From NCBI RefSeq assembly GCF_007753265.1, contig NZ_CP036349.1, positions 4,869,363 through 4,933,362 of the forward strand: 64,000 nt of DNA. The letters run 5' to 3'. The position numbers were made by a program, and so were the translations under genes. Positions 50,568-59,599 of the stretch are shown here, piece after piece. The first letter of the stretch is position 1, and each line of letters opens with the position of its first letter. Source of the DNA: Botrimarina mediterranea. GTDB taxonomy: Bacteria; Planctomycetota; Planctomycetia; Pirellulales; Lacipirellulaceae. Under the pieces are notes generated by a model. The model made no database searches. It worked only from the letters and a program-made list of their open reading frames with translations, and was not told the origin of the DNA.

Positions 50568-50706
50568 TAACCCGAAGACGCAAACGCTCTTGACGGGATG
50601 AACAGGATCGACGGGATGAACCCTGAAAGTTCTCGATCCTGGTAATCCTGTCAAAAAAGAACCGCCGTGGCGATCCCTGACGCGTTTGGCGCGTCTTGGC
50701 GGTTAC
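50568..50706. repeat. TAACCGCCAAGACGCC inverted repeat, copy 2
   Basis: The right arm (50687-50706, read on the minus strand as TAACCGCCAAGACGCGCC) provides the TAA of the degenerate protease gene. The left arm (about 50568-50588) is eroded, but inner pairs GACGGGATGAACAGGAT / ATCCTGGTAATCCTGTC remain. Same family as 45849 and 53313. Confidence 0.8.
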
Positions 50707-51950
50707 AGACCGACGGGCGCCAGACGGCCCGACATCAGGTCCAAGAGCCGCGACCGCACCAACGACACGGGCAGAGCGTAGCTCTCCGTGCGCCCCGCAC
50801 GGGCGATGTTGAAGGCGACCACGCGCCCGTCGAGGTCCACCACCGGGCCACCGCATTCATTTGGCGAGAGCACCGTGTCGTGCTGCAGTGCGGTTGGGAA
50901 ACCGAAGCGGCGTTCGCTGAGATCGCCGCCGAGATGATTCTGGTAGTGGGCCCGTTGCTCGGCGGGGTTGGGCGCCCAACCGTGGAGGGTCGCGACGATC
51001 TCGAGCCTCTCGTCGCCGCGCTGAACGGTGAGTTCGACGCGGTCGCCCGGGTTGCGATCGCCGATCGCTTCCTTGAGGCCTTGCGGCGAGGTCGTTGGCG
51101 TCCGACCCACGGCGGTGATGAAGTCGCCCGGTTGGATTCCCGCCTGCTGCGCCCCGCCACCATCGGTAACGGTCTCGATCCGCACGCCGATGACGCCGTC
51201 TTCCGTCGGGACATAGTTGAGATCGATCTGCACGCCAAGGAAGCCGGGACTCTTGTCGATCTCACGCGGGAGGACGCTGACAACGCCCACCGCGATCGGG
51301 TCGCGGCTCAGCCCCACTGTCGCCAGCCAGTCGCCCGCCTGGAGGTCGCCGCTGTTTTCCGTCGAAGACGCCGGCTGAGCCGCAACCGACGCTGGGGTCG
51401 CGGGCCTGATCGCGACCGTCTGGGTCTTCTCGACGGTCGGCTGACTCCCGAGGTTGAGCGTGGGCAGGTTCTTGGCGTCAAGCTTGAGCATCGCCAGATC
51501 GGTAGCGATATCGACGCCAACGATCGCCGCGTCGAACTCGCGACCGTCACGCAGACGGCATTGGACCTCGCCCTGGATGAGGCTCGCCTTGGTGACGACC
51601 CAGCCGTCGGGTCCGACGATCCCGCCGTAAGCGATCCGCCGCTTGCCGACCCGCACCTCGACGGTCGCTTCGCGGACCTCGGCGACCACCGGGCGGAACA
51701 CGGCGCGCAGGTGGGGCCCATTGGTGTAACGCGACTGCGGCACCCAGAGGCTGTTGAACAGCGACTGGATCGACTCGCTAACGACGTCTTGCTCTGGCGC
51801 CTCCGCGGGCGCCGCTTCCGCCGTTGGGGGCTCGGTCGCGGGCGCCTCGGCCAAGGGAGTCTGGGCGTGGAGCGCCGGGGCCTGGAGCGTCGCGCCGATG
51901 GCCAGAAGCACCAGCGTTAGCCAGCGGTGATCGAATCGTCCGTTCGTCAT
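50703..51950 (-). CDS. Trypsin-like PDZ protein with degenerate triad
   Basis: 415 residues. Signal peptide, Ala/Pro/Glu-rich spacer (about 30-55), then an S1 HtrA-like barrel and a C-terminal PDZ domain (GIRIETVTDGGGAQQAGIQPGDFI as GVRIETVTDGGGAQQAGIQP..., about 255-335). The His block reads GPDGWVVTKASL, without His, and the Ser block is PNECGGPVVDLDG, with Cys in place of the nucleophile. The Asp block is VDIATDLAMLKLD. A Cys nucleophile could be active, but not without His, so the protein is probably a non-catalytic partner. It is in a two-gene operon with the next entry, its ATG overlapping that gene's stop (ATGA). Confidence 0.88.
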   Translation of the reverse strand: MTNGRFDHRWLTLVLLAIGATLQAPALHAQTPLAEAPATEPPTAEAAPAEAPEQDVVSESIQSLFNSLWVPQSRYTNGPHLRAVFRPVVAEVREATVEVRVGKRRIAYGGIVGPDGWVVTKASLIQGEVQCRLRDGREFDAAIVGVDIATDLAMLKLDAKNLPTLNLGSQPTVEKTQTVAIRPATPASVAAQPASSTENSGDLQAGDWLATVGLSRDPIAVGVVSVLPREIDKSPGFLGVQIDLNYVPTEDGVIGVRIETVTDGGGAQQAGIQPGDFITAVGRTPTTSPQGLKEAIGDRNPGDRVELTVQRGDERLEIVATLHGWAPNPAEQRAHYQNHLGGDLSERRFGFPTALQHDTVLSPNECGGPVVDLDGRVVAFNIARAGRTESYALPVSLVRSRLLDLMSGRLAPVGL

Positions 51951-53155
51951 CGGCGGTCCTCATTGTCGAGTCGGGCGCCGGGGAAGTCGGTCGTCGCCCG
52001 GCCGAGCCATAGCGTCAGCTCGATCTTGGTCCCTTGCCGATCGATCACGACCGGCACCCGAGTATACGGCTCGCTGTTGCGGATCGTGCGATCGACTTCC
52101 GCCAGGCTCTCCGGTTGCTTGCCATCGATCTCGAGCAGAATGTCTCCGGACAACAACCCCGCTTCGGCGGCGGAGCGGCGGGGGAAGACCTGGGTCACCA
52201 CCAGTGCGCCGTTCACTTCACGCAACGTGAGTCCGGCGAAGGGTCGCCAATCGTCGGGGTCTTCGCCATCGGGGACGCCCGTCATCCGGCCGTCGTTGAG
52301 TCGTTGCCACTCGCGGCGGAAAGCGGTGACGGGGACGTGGTAGTTACTGGTGATCTGCTCGCCGATCTTGCTGTGGATCCCGACCACCTCGCCGCGGAGA
52401 TTGAACAGCGGTCCCCCCGAGTCGCCGCCCACCAGGGTGGCGTCGGTGTTAATCATCTGGTCGTCGATCGACAGCACGCGTCCCAGGCGGACCGGCGGGT
52501 TGCGGCCTTCGACGAAGCCATTGGGCTGCCCGAGGACGACGACCCAGTCGCCCGGTTTGGGGGCTTCGGTGGCGATCGGCAGGAAGGGCCAAGCGGGGAG
52601 CGAGCCGGTCACCGCCGAGTCGGAAGAGTCATCGTCGGGCGACGGCGGCGGGACGCTGATCCGCACCATCCCGCAATCGAGTTCGTGGTTCACGCCTAGC
52701 GAGCGGCCTTTCACACGGTGGCCGTCGGGGAAGCGGACCGACACCTCACGGTTGGGTTCGATGCTGACGTGTCCCGCGGTGAGCACCAGCCCGTCGGCGG
52801 AGATGATGACGCCCGAACCGACCGAATCGTTCATCTCGATCGCCACCGTCACCGGCCGGCCGAGGGCGACCACCCGGCGGACTTGGTCCTGCAACATCCG
52901 GAGCTGTTTGACGGTCTTGGGCGGCCCGGGGCGGAGCGACTCGGCGAGCTCCGTGGGGATGGCGAGCGGGGCCGACAGCGGTTCCGCCGCGGCTTTGCTG
53001 GCGACGGTCTTGGCCAGGGGGGGCTTGGTGGCAACCGGCTCGGCGGCGCCGATGACGCCCCCAAACGCAAGCATCCAAGGCAGAATTACCGCCAAAAGCC
53101 CACCCCGCGCGCCGGCGACACGACCACGGGCTAGGAGATTACTGTACATCCGCAC
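51947..53155 (-). CDS. HtrA-like trypsin-fold protease with PDZ domain, intact triad
   Basis: 402 residues from a GTG at 53155, or 400 from the ATG at 53149. Signal peptide, then an S1C protease domain: SGVIISADGLVLTAGHV (His), DCGMVRIS (Asp), TDATLVGGDSGGPLFNL (Ser). The PDZ domain follows from about 300 (FAGLTLREVNGALVVTQVFP...LLSGDILLEIDGKQPESL). It is probably a periplasmic quality-control protease. First gene of a two-gene operon with a degenerate homologue; the overlap (ATGA) ensures coupled synthesis, which suggests a heteromeric complex (inference). Confidence 0.9.
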   Translation of the reverse strand: MRMYSNLLARGRVAGARGGLLAVILPWMLAFGGVIGAAEPVATKPPLAKTVASKAAAEPLSAPLAIPTELAESLRPGPPKTVKQLRMLQDQVRRVVALGRPVTVAIEMNDSVGSGVIISADGLVLTAGHVSIEPNREVSVRFPDGHRVKGRSLGVNHELDCGMVRISVPPPSPDDDSSDSAVTGSLPAWPFLPIATEAPKPGDWVVVLGQPNGFVEGRNPPVRLGRVLSIDDQMINTDATLVGGDSGGPLFNLRGEVVGIHSKIGEQITSNYHVPVTAFRREWQRLNDGRMTGVPDGEDPDDWRPFAGLTLREVNGALVVTQVFPRRSAAEAGLLSGDILLEIDGKQPESLAEVDRTIRNSEPYTRVPVVIDRQGTKIELTLWLGRATTDFPGARLDNEDRR

Positions 53156-53470
53156 TTGACAGTAAACAGGTGTTTAGCAGAATAGATGAAGGCAGCGCCG
53201 GCTTGCTTCCGACAAAGACAGCCAAAGTCAAACGCAGCAAAGTCAAACGCAGCGCCGACGCCGAATTATAGCTAACCGCTCCCAATTGAACCGCCCAATT
53301 GAGCCACCCGACGTTAAGGACGCCAAGATAACGCCAGGAAGATCATTCGGACCGGATCACCAGGAATCTACGCCGTATGGCGCCCGATTGATCCGGTAAT
53401 TCCTGTCAAAACTTGGCGATCCGTTGCGCCCTTGGCGACTTGGCGGTTCCCGAAAAAGCCTGAGGTCCCC
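53156..53470. other. Divergent intergenic region with a repeat element
   Basis: 315 bases between the protease operon and lexA, which are divergent. A degenerate TAACCGCCAAG-family element lies at 53313-53452 (right arm GCCCTTGGCGACTTGGCGGTT at about 53427-53447; inner AGGAATCT / AATTCCTGTC). I looked for CTGT-N8-ACAG and GAAC-N4-GTTC operators near lexA and found none convincing. Confidence 0.65.
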
Positions 53471-54088
53471 GTGTCCGACTCTCCCGTTGTCTCGCTCAAC
53501 TCGCTCACCGCTCGCCAACGGGAGGTGCTCGACTTCATCCGCGACAAGATCGAGAGTCGTGGTTACGGCCCGACGGTCCGCGAAATCGGCGAGTCCTTCG
53601 ACATTGCTTCGCCCAACGGCGTGATGTGTCACCTCAAGGCGCTTGAGAAGAAGGGCCTCATCACCCGTGAGGCGAACCGCTCCCGTGCAATCCAGCTCTC
53701 GCCCGAGGCCCAGACGCAAACCGGCGTCCCGCTGGTGGGCTCGATCGCGGCCGGCAATCTGACCGAAGCCATCGAGGTCGCCGAGCGGTTCCAGTTCGAG
53801 GACTGGTTCCCTGCTAAGAAGAGCCACTTCGCCCTGCGAGTGAAGGGCGACTCGATGATTGAGGCCCAGATCGCCGACGGCGACCTCGTCATCTGCCGCA
53901 AGGCCCGGACGGCCAACAAGGGCGACATCGTCGTGGCGATCACCGACGAAGGGGAAGCCACGCTCAAGTACTGGTACCCCGAGGCCAATCGCATCCGCCT
54001 GCAACCCGCCAACAGCAGCATGAAGCCCATCTACTGCCGCAACGCCCAAGTGCAGGGCGTGGTGACGGGCGTCGTCCGGCGGTTGTGA
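53471..54088 (+). CDS. lexA: LexA repressor
   Basis: 205 residues from a GTG with GAGG ten bases upstream. The N-terminal winged helix reads RQREVLDFIRDKIESRGYGP, TVREIGESFDIASPNGVMCHL. The C-terminal peptidase domain has the Ala-Gly self-cleavage site in GSIAAGNLTEA, the nucleophile Ser in VKGDSMIEAQ, and the Lys in TANKGDIVVA. It represses the SOS regulon and cleaves itself with RecA. It stands alone; no dinB or imuB nearby. Confidence 0.96.
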   Translation: MSDSPVVSLNSLTARQREVLDFIRDKIESRGYGPTVREIGESFDIASPNGVMCHLKALEKKGLITREANRSRAIQLSPEAQTQTGVPLVGSIAAGNLTEAIEVAERFQFEDWFPAKKSHFALRVKGDSMIEAQIADGDLVICRKARTANKGDIVVAITDEGEATLKYWYPEANRIRLQPANSSMKPIYCRNAQVQGVVTGVVRRL

Positions 54089-54254
54089 GTTGCGGAGAGG
54101 AGAGAGAAGTTGGCGAATCGTTCGTTGCGCCGCCGCTGGTTTCCGCCCGCGGCGGCAGCGCCTCCCCCCAACGCCTCAGCGAGAGCTCCCTCACCAGCGT
54201 TAATTTCTTGCGGCCCCCGCTCGACAGCCCGCGCCGCATCGGCATGATGGCCCC

Positions 54255-55934
54255 ATGCTGCGGAGCCGCCTGTTCTGGAAACTCTTCCTCGGGTTCACCC
54301 TGGTGAACCTGCTGACGGGCGCTGCGCTAGTGGCGGCCACCTGGGGCTGGCAGCGTGAGGGCGCTCGGCAACTCGTCGAGCGCGAGGTCGCCACGATGGC
54401 CGCGTTTCTCACCCCCGCCGCAACAGCGTGGGCGGAGAATCCGTCACCCGAAACCGAAGAGGCCGTACGGTCACAGGCCGCCAAAGTCGGCGCAGCCATT
54501 CGGGTTCGCCTCTCCGACGAGAAGCAGCTGGCGATCGGCAAGACTTCCACCGGGCGGAGCGACCGCATCCAAGAGCGCGTCAATCTCGGCCCCGTGACGA
54601 AGCCGATCGGCGAATTGATCGTCGAACGCCCGGACGATCGCCTCGGCGAAGTGCTGGCCCGTCTCGCGACGCGTTACGCGTTCTTTTTTCCGTTCATCGT
54701 CTTGGTGACGCTCGGCGCCGGTTACGCCGTCATCGCGCACCTCGTTTCGCCGGTGCAAGCGCTCCACAAAGCGGCGATCGCAATGGCGTCGGGGGCCTAT
54801 CGGCAACGGGCGTTCGTCACCAACCGTGACGAGCTTGGCGCGTTGGCCGGTTCGTTCAACAAGATGAGCGAAGAGCTCGGCCAGCGGCTCTCGCAGCTCC
54901 AGGAGAGCGACCGCCGCCAGGCGACGGTGCTCGGCGGCATGATCGAGGGGGTCGTCGCGGTCGATGACCGCCAGCGTGTCCTGTTCGCCAACGACGCCGC
55001 CGGCCGACTGTTCGACTTTGATCCGCACCAGGTCGTGAACCGGCCCCTTTTGGAAGTGGTCCGCAGCCATCCTCTCCACCTGGCGGTGAAGTCGGCGATC
55101 GCGTCGCGCGCGCCGCAGCGTCTCGAAGTCGAGTGGGACGACCGCGTCCTCTCCGTGCAAGTGACGCCGCTCATCGGCGAGCCCGCCGGCGCCGTCATCG
55201 TGCTCCACGACACGACCGACCTGCGCCGGCTCGAGAACCTGCGTCGCGACTTTGTCGCGAACGTTTCGCACGAGCTCAAGACGCCGCTGAGCACGATCAA
55301 GGCCAACGCCGAGACGCTGCTCCTCGGCGCCGTGGACGACAAAGAGAACCGCATGCGTTTCATCGAAGGGATCGGCGTGCAGTCCGAGCGGCTCGAGGCG
55401 CTGATCCAGGACATGCTGACGCTCGCCCGCATCGAGTCGGCGCAGCAGCCGTTCGACATCGCCAAAGTCAACCTCGAGAAGGCGGTCGAGTCGTGCCTGC
55501 ACGACTTCAAGGACCGCGCCGAGATGAAACAGATCGACCTGCGAGCCGTGCCGCCGCTGGGGATCGACAAGGTCCTCGTCCGCGCCGACCGCAACGGCTT
55601 CCGGGTGATCCTCAGCAACCTCGTTGACAACGCGGTGAAGTACTCGCCCGATGGCGGCGCGGTGACGGTGAGCTGGGCGCCGATGACGGTCAACGGGTCG
55701 CCGATGGTCCGCATCGAGGTCGCCGACACGGGCGGCGGCATCCCCGAAGAGAAGCAGGCCCGCGTCTTCGAGCGCTTCTACCGCGTCGACGAAGCCCGCT
55801 CGCGCGACCGCGGCGGCACGGGCCTGGGCCTGTCGATCGTCAAGCACCTGACGCAATCGTTCGGCGGCGACGTCGCGGTGGCGAATCGGGCCGAAGGCGG
55901 CGCGGTGTTTACCGTGACATTGCCGGCGGCGTGA
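54255..55934 (+). CDS. Membrane sensor histidine kinase (PhoR-like), orphan
   Basis: 559 residues. Two membrane spans (about 8-30 and 140-162) flank a periplasmic part; HAMP follows (LVSPVQALHKAAIAMASG), then a PAS domain (DRRQATVLGGMIEGVVAVDD...ANDAAGRLFDFD), DHp with H339 in NVSHELKTPLST, and the HATPase domain with N-box NLVDNAVKYSPDGG, DTGGGIPEE and RGGTGLGLSIVKHL. Overall layout matches PhoR. The partner response regulator normally next to phoR is absent here. Signal unknown. Confidence 0.92.
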   Translation: MLRSRLFWKLFLGFTLVNLLTGAALVAATWGWQREGARQLVEREVATMAAFLTPAATAWAENPSPETEEAVRSQAAKVGAAIRVRLSDEKQLAIGKTSTGRSDRIQERVNLGPVTKPIGELIVERPDDRLGEVLARLATRYAFFFPFIVLVTLGAGYAVIAHLVSPVQALHKAAIAMASGAYRQRAFVTNRDELGALAGSFNKMSEELGQRLSQLQESDRRQATVLGGMIEGVVAVDDRQRVLFANDAAGRLFDFDPHQVVNRPLLEVVRSHPLHLAVKSAIASRAPQRLEVEWDDRVLSVQVTPLIGEPAGAVIVLHDTTDLRRLENLRRDFVANVSHELKTPLSTIKANAETLLLGAVDDKENRMRFIEGIGVQSERLEALIQDMLTLARIESAQQPFDIAKVNLEKAVESCLHDFKDRAEMKQIDLRAVPPLGIDKVLVRADRNGFRVILSNLVDNAVKYSPDGGAVTVSWAPMTVNGSPMVRIEVADTGGGIPEEKQARVFERFYRVDEARSRDRGGTGLGLSIVKHLTQSFGGDVAVANRAEGGAVFTVTLPAA

Positions 55935-55940
55935 TGCTGC

Positions 55941-57242
55941 TCACTCGCCGATCGCGTACAGCGCCTCGAACGTCCGTAGGTAGAGCACGCCGTCGCCCGG
56001 CACGGGGGACGCGGACATCTCTTCGCCCAGTTCGTTTTGGGCGAGTTGCTCGAAGTCGCGGCCGGCGCGAGCAACCGTCACGATGCCGCGACGGCTGGTA
56101 AGGTAGAGCTTGCCATCGGCCAGCAGCGGCGACGCGCGGTAACGGTCGCTGACCGTGCGCTCGCGGTAGATCCGCTTGCCGGTCGCCGCGTCGAAGCAGG
56201 TGAGGTTGCCGTTCTCGCCGCACAGATAGACCAAGCCATCGGCGACGATCGGCGAGGGGACGTCGGGCGTCCCTTTGTCGAGCCGCCACGCCTCGTTCTC
56301 GGTCCCGGTGAGGTCCCCTTCGCCGCCGAGCTTCACCGCCGCGACGGCGCTCTGCTTGGCGGTTGGAATCACCACGATTCCTTCTCCTCCGTCGGGGCCC
56401 TCGCCCCAAGCGGGCGACGCGACGAAGCGTAGCGTAGCGTGGTACGTGCCCGGCGGGTTGAAGCCCATCTGCCGCCAACGCTCGGCCCCGGTTTGCGGGT
56501 CGTAAGCGACGGTCGCGTCGCCGCCGTGGGTGACGAACACGGCGTCGTTCCCTGCGCCGGCGAGGATCGGCGACGCGTACGAGTGCTCGCACTCGAGCTT
56601 CGCGCCGGTCAATCGCTTGACGGACCACAGCGTCTCGCCCGTCGCCAAGTCGAACGCCGCTACGCGGGCCTCCTCGGTCTCGGCGTCGCCGTCGCCGTGG
56701 AGCCACTGCACGAGGACCTTGCCCTCATGCACGATCGGCGACGAGGCGTAGCCGAACTGGATGTCGAGCGGCGTCAGGCGTTCGCTCAGCGACAGACGCC
56801 AGACGGGCTCGCCCTCCGTCGTGTAGCAGGCAAGCACGCCATCTCCCATCGCGGTGACGACGAGCTTGCCGTCGGTCGCGGGCGACGGCGAGGCGAGGTT
56901 CCCCTCGTCGCCGCGGAACGAAGCTTCGCCCGTCGTCACGGTGCGGCGCCATAGCTCGTCGCCGGTCTTGGCGTCCAGCGCCATGAGCAGCAACTCCGTG
57001 CCGTCGGGCGTCGTCAGGTACAGCATGTCGCCGACGAGGATCGGCGTCGAACCCGCCGGCCCCGGCAGCGGCGTCCGCCAGCGGACGTGCTCGTCGGGCG
57101 ACCACGTCGTCGGCAGGCCTTTCACGTCGGCGACGCCGTTGGTCTTCGGCCCCCGCCAGTGCGGCCAGTCGGCCCACGCCGTTTCATCCAGCGCCGGCAA
57201 GACGGCGACAAGCAGCAGCGTGAGTGTCCGACAAAACCGCAT
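55941..57242 (-). CDS. PQQ-like beta-propeller repeat protein, secreted
   Basis: 433 residues. Signal peptide (CRTLTLLLVAVLPALDETAWA), then the planctomycete-typical DWPHWRGPKTNGV opening and eight-bladed PQQ-like repeats: VYD/AFDLATGETLWSVKR, AYDPQTGAERWRQ, CFDAATGKRIYRE, each with an A-x-D-x-x-T-G-x-x-x-W pattern. These repeats usually form a BamB-like or dehydrogenase-like propeller; without the PQQ-coordinating residues seen, this is probably a scaffold. Convergent with the kinase gene (6 bases apart) and divergent from the UbiB-family gene. Confidence 0.9.
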   Translation of the reverse strand: MRFCRTLTLLLVAVLPALDETAWADWPHWRGPKTNGVADVKGLPTTWSPDEHVRWRTPLPGPAGSTPILVGDMLYLTTPDGTELLLMALDAKTGDELWRRTVTTGEASFRGDEGNLASPSPATDGKLVVTAMGDGVLACYTTEGEPVWRLSLSERLTPLDIQFGYASSPIVHEGKVLVQWLHGDGDAETEEARVAAFDLATGETLWSVKRLTGAKLECEHSYASPILAGAGNDAVFVTHGGDATVAYDPQTGAERWRQMGFNPPGTYHATLRFVASPAWGEGPDGGEGIVVIPTAKQSAVAAVKLGGEGDLTGTENEAWRLDKGTPDVPSPIVADGLVYLCGENGNLTCFDAATGKRIYRERTVSDRYRASPLLADGKLYLTSRRGIVTVARAGRDFEQLAQNELGEEMSASPVPGDGVLYLRTFEALYAIGE

Positions 57243-57322
57243 CGAATGAACCTGAGGGAAGCGTCAACGGCGGGACGCGAATTGCGCAATTACGCGCCGC
57301 CCCGGGGGGACCTAGAGTTAAC

Positions 57323-59044
57323 ATGAGTATTTTAATCGATTCGGTGGCCATTTTCGCGGCAAATCTGGCCAACGCACCACCCTCAGGCGTAATGAAGCTC
57401 ACGTCGATCCCGCAGATCTACCGCAACGCCAACCGGTGGCGCGATATCTTCGCGATCCTCAGCAAGCACGGGCTCGCCGACTGGTTTAGCCGGTTCGACC
57501 TGCCGTTCACCAAGCGGCTGCGCGGCAGGGGCGGCGCCGGCAAGCCGACGGTGCGTCGCGAAGAACGCGTCCGCCGCGCGCTCGAAGAGCTCGGCCCCGC
57601 GTTCATCAAGTTCGGCCAAGTGCTCGCCACTCGGCCCGACATGGTCGGCGTCGAACTAGCGGACGAACTCGCCAAGCTCCAGACCGCCGCCCCCGCCGAC
57701 CCGCCCGAGGTGGTGCGCCGCTCGATCGCCATGGCGCTCGGCAAGCCGGTCGAGGAGTGCTTCGCGACGTTCGACGACGTCCCCATCGCGTCGGCGTCGA
57801 TCGGCCAGGTCCACCGCGCGCGGCTCTTCGACGGACGCGAGGTCGCCGTCAAGGTGCGCCGCGCCGGCGTCGAGCACTTGCTGCGTGTCGACACCGACAT
57901 CCTCATCGGTCTGGCGGACCTCGCCGAGAAGCTGCCCGAGTTCGCGCCCTACCGCCCGCGCGCGACGGCCATTGAGTTCAGCCGCACGGTGCGGCGTGAG
58001 CTCGACTTCCGCGACGAGCTGCGCCGCATCGAGCAGTTCCGTGAGGCGTTCGCCGGCGACCCGCGCGTCCTCATCCCGCAGCCGCACGCCGAGCTGTCTT
58101 CGGGGCAGGTGCTCACGTTGCAGTGGCTCGACGGCGCGAAGCTTTCGGACCCCAACTTCGCGTCGCTAGCCAACACCGACCTCAGCGAGGTGGCCCGCCA
58201 CGGCGCCGAGGTCTTCCTCGAAATGATCTTCGATCACGGCCTCTACCACGCCGACCCCCACCCGGGGAACCTGCTGATCCTGCCCGGTGGCGTGATCGGG
58301 CTGCTCGACTTCGGCATGGTCGGACGGATCAGCGACGCCCTTCGCGAAGACCTCGAGGACATGCTCATCGCGATCGTCGCCGACGACCCGCCCGAGCTGA
58401 CCGCCGTGCTGCTGCGGATCGGCGTCTGCCCCACGACGCTCGACGAGGACGCCTTCTCCGCCGACATCGCCGACTTCGTCGATCACTACGGCCAGATGGA
58501 CGTCGATCGCTTCGACCTCGCCGGCGCGCTGACCGAGCTCTTCCGCTTGGTGCGGCGGCACGGCGTCTCGCTGACGCCGCAGCTGGCGATGCTGCTGAAG
58601 CTGTTGGTGATGCTCGAAGGGACCGCCAAGCGACTCTCACCGCATTTCTCGCTCGTCGAGCTGCTCGGGCCGATGCAACGGCGGATGATCCTCCGCCGGC
58701 TCAACCCGATGCGACAGGCGAAGAAAATCCGGCGGCTGTACGGCGAGGTCGAGCAGCTCGCCGAAGAGATGCCCCGCCGCGTTCGCGACCTGCTAACCCA
58801 GTTCCAGTCGGGTCGCTTCGAGGTGCACCTCGAGCACCGTGGCCTCGAGCCCTCGGTGAACCGCCTCGTGCTCGGCCTGCTGACCAGCTCGCTGATCCTC
58901 GCTGGCGCCCTGATGGTGCGCACCGAGGTGTGGCCGATCTACGGCGTCTCGGCCCCGGGAGCGATCGCCTTCGTGTTCAGCGGCCTGCTAGGACTGCGAT
59001 TGCTGCGGGCGATCAGCAAATCGGGCTGGCTCGATTCGCACTGA
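57323..59044 (+). CDS. ubiB: UbiB/ABC1-type atypical kinase
   Basis: 573 residues from the ATG at 57323; an alternative ATG at 57392 would start MKLTSIPQIYRNANRW, the more usual form. Motifs: K96-FGQ99 (KxGQ), SIGQVHRARL and EVAVKV (Ala-rich nucleotide loop), RELDFRDE (ExD), H309-ADPHPGN316 and LLDFGMVG. Two C-terminal membrane spans anchor it. The family supports ubiquinone/menaquinone synthesis as ATPase or kinase. Divergent from the PQQ propeller gene. Symbol given by family; function in quinone synthesis is an inference. Confidence 0.93.
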   Translation: MSILIDSVAIFAANLANAPPSGVMKLTSIPQIYRNANRWRDIFAILSKHGLADWFSRFDLPFTKRLRGRGGAGKPTVRREERVRRALEELGPAFIKFGQVLATRPDMVGVELADELAKLQTAAPADPPEVVRRSIAMALGKPVEECFATFDDVPIASASIGQVHRARLFDGREVAVKVRRAGVEHLLRVDTDILIGLADLAEKLPEFAPYRPRATAIEFSRTVRRELDFRDELRRIEQFREAFAGDPRVLIPQPHAELSSGQVLTLQWLDGAKLSDPNFASLANTDLSEVARHGAEVFLEMIFDHGLYHADPHPGNLLILPGGVIGLLDFGMVGRISDALREDLEDMLIAIVADDPPELTAVLLRIGVCPTTLDEDAFSADIADFVDHYGQMDVDRFDLAGALTELFRLVRRHGVSLTPQLAMLLKLLVMLEGTAKRLSPHFSLVELLGPMQRRMILRRLNPMRQAKKIRRLYGEVEQLAEEMPRRVRDLLTQFQSGRFEVHLEHRGLEPSVNRLVLGLLTSSLILAGALMVRTEVWPIYGVSAPGAIAFVFSGLLGLRLLRAISKSGWLDSH

Positions 59045-59059
59045 CCACGGCCGATGGAC

Positions 59060-59227
59060 TCAGCCGCAGGCGGAAGCCTGCGGAGCCCCGCTGAACAGCG
59101 TAATCGCCGCCTCGACGCGCTGATTCAGCGAGTCGAGTTCCGACAGCAACCGCTGCTGACGCTCATCGATGGCCGCCAGCCGTTCGGCGGGCGTGGGGCC
59201 ATTCGCGGGGCTGGGAGGCTGCGACAT
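59060..59227 (-). CDS. Very small hypothetical coiled-coil protein
   Basis: 55 residues from the ATG at 59227: Pro-rich start MSQPPSPANGPTPAERLAA, then a helix IDERQQRLLSELDSLNQRVEAAI with heptad spacing. It may be a small coiled-coil adaptor. No family recognised. Short size and high GC keep confidence moderate. Convergent with ubiB. Confidence 0.55.
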   Translation of the reverse strand: MSQPPSPANGPTPAERLAAIDERQQRLLSELDSLNQRVEAAITLFSGAPQASACG

Positions 59228-59599
59228 CAGAAGCCGGCGCGGAAAGCTTCGCGACGGCTCTCCGGCGGCGTCGCAGGGAAGAGAATCGACCGCCGGACGG
59301 CCAGGCCCGCAGCCCCTGTGGGGCCCAGGGGGATGAGTCTTCCCCCCGAGGAAGCCGGTCGTGCCGGCCGCTGGAAACGGGGGGAATAGGCGGGCTATTC
59401 CGCCGCCAGTAAGGCCAGCAGCGACCTTCGGCAGAGACCACCCCACCGGCAAAAGCTCCAGAAACCGGGTGGCGTCCCGGACGAGAAGGCGTTATTCTTC
59501 CGGGTCTGCCGAAGCCGCCACGGCTCGGCCGTAGAACCCCATCCCCCGGCGGGCGGCCAGAAGCCCTTCCGCCAAGCGTCACCGGAGCGAGCGACAAAC
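59228..59599. other. Intergenic region upstream of rpsU
   Basis: 372 bases with no supported gene. Some GC-rich palindromes (GGGGAAGACTCATCCCCCTGGG around 59323-59347) are present, and the rpsU promoter should lie near its end. Confidence 0.4.

Noticed and set aside
50548-50856. Upstream extension of the ABM-domain gene
   Set aside because: The extension runs through the TAACCGCC repeat and the antisense of the degenerate protease gene; the ATG at 50547 gives the exact family N-terminus.
53156-53470. LexA operator before lexA
   Set aside because: I tried the CTGT-N8-ACAG and GAAC-N4-GTTC forms by eye; only isolated half-sites such as GACAG and ACAGG were found.
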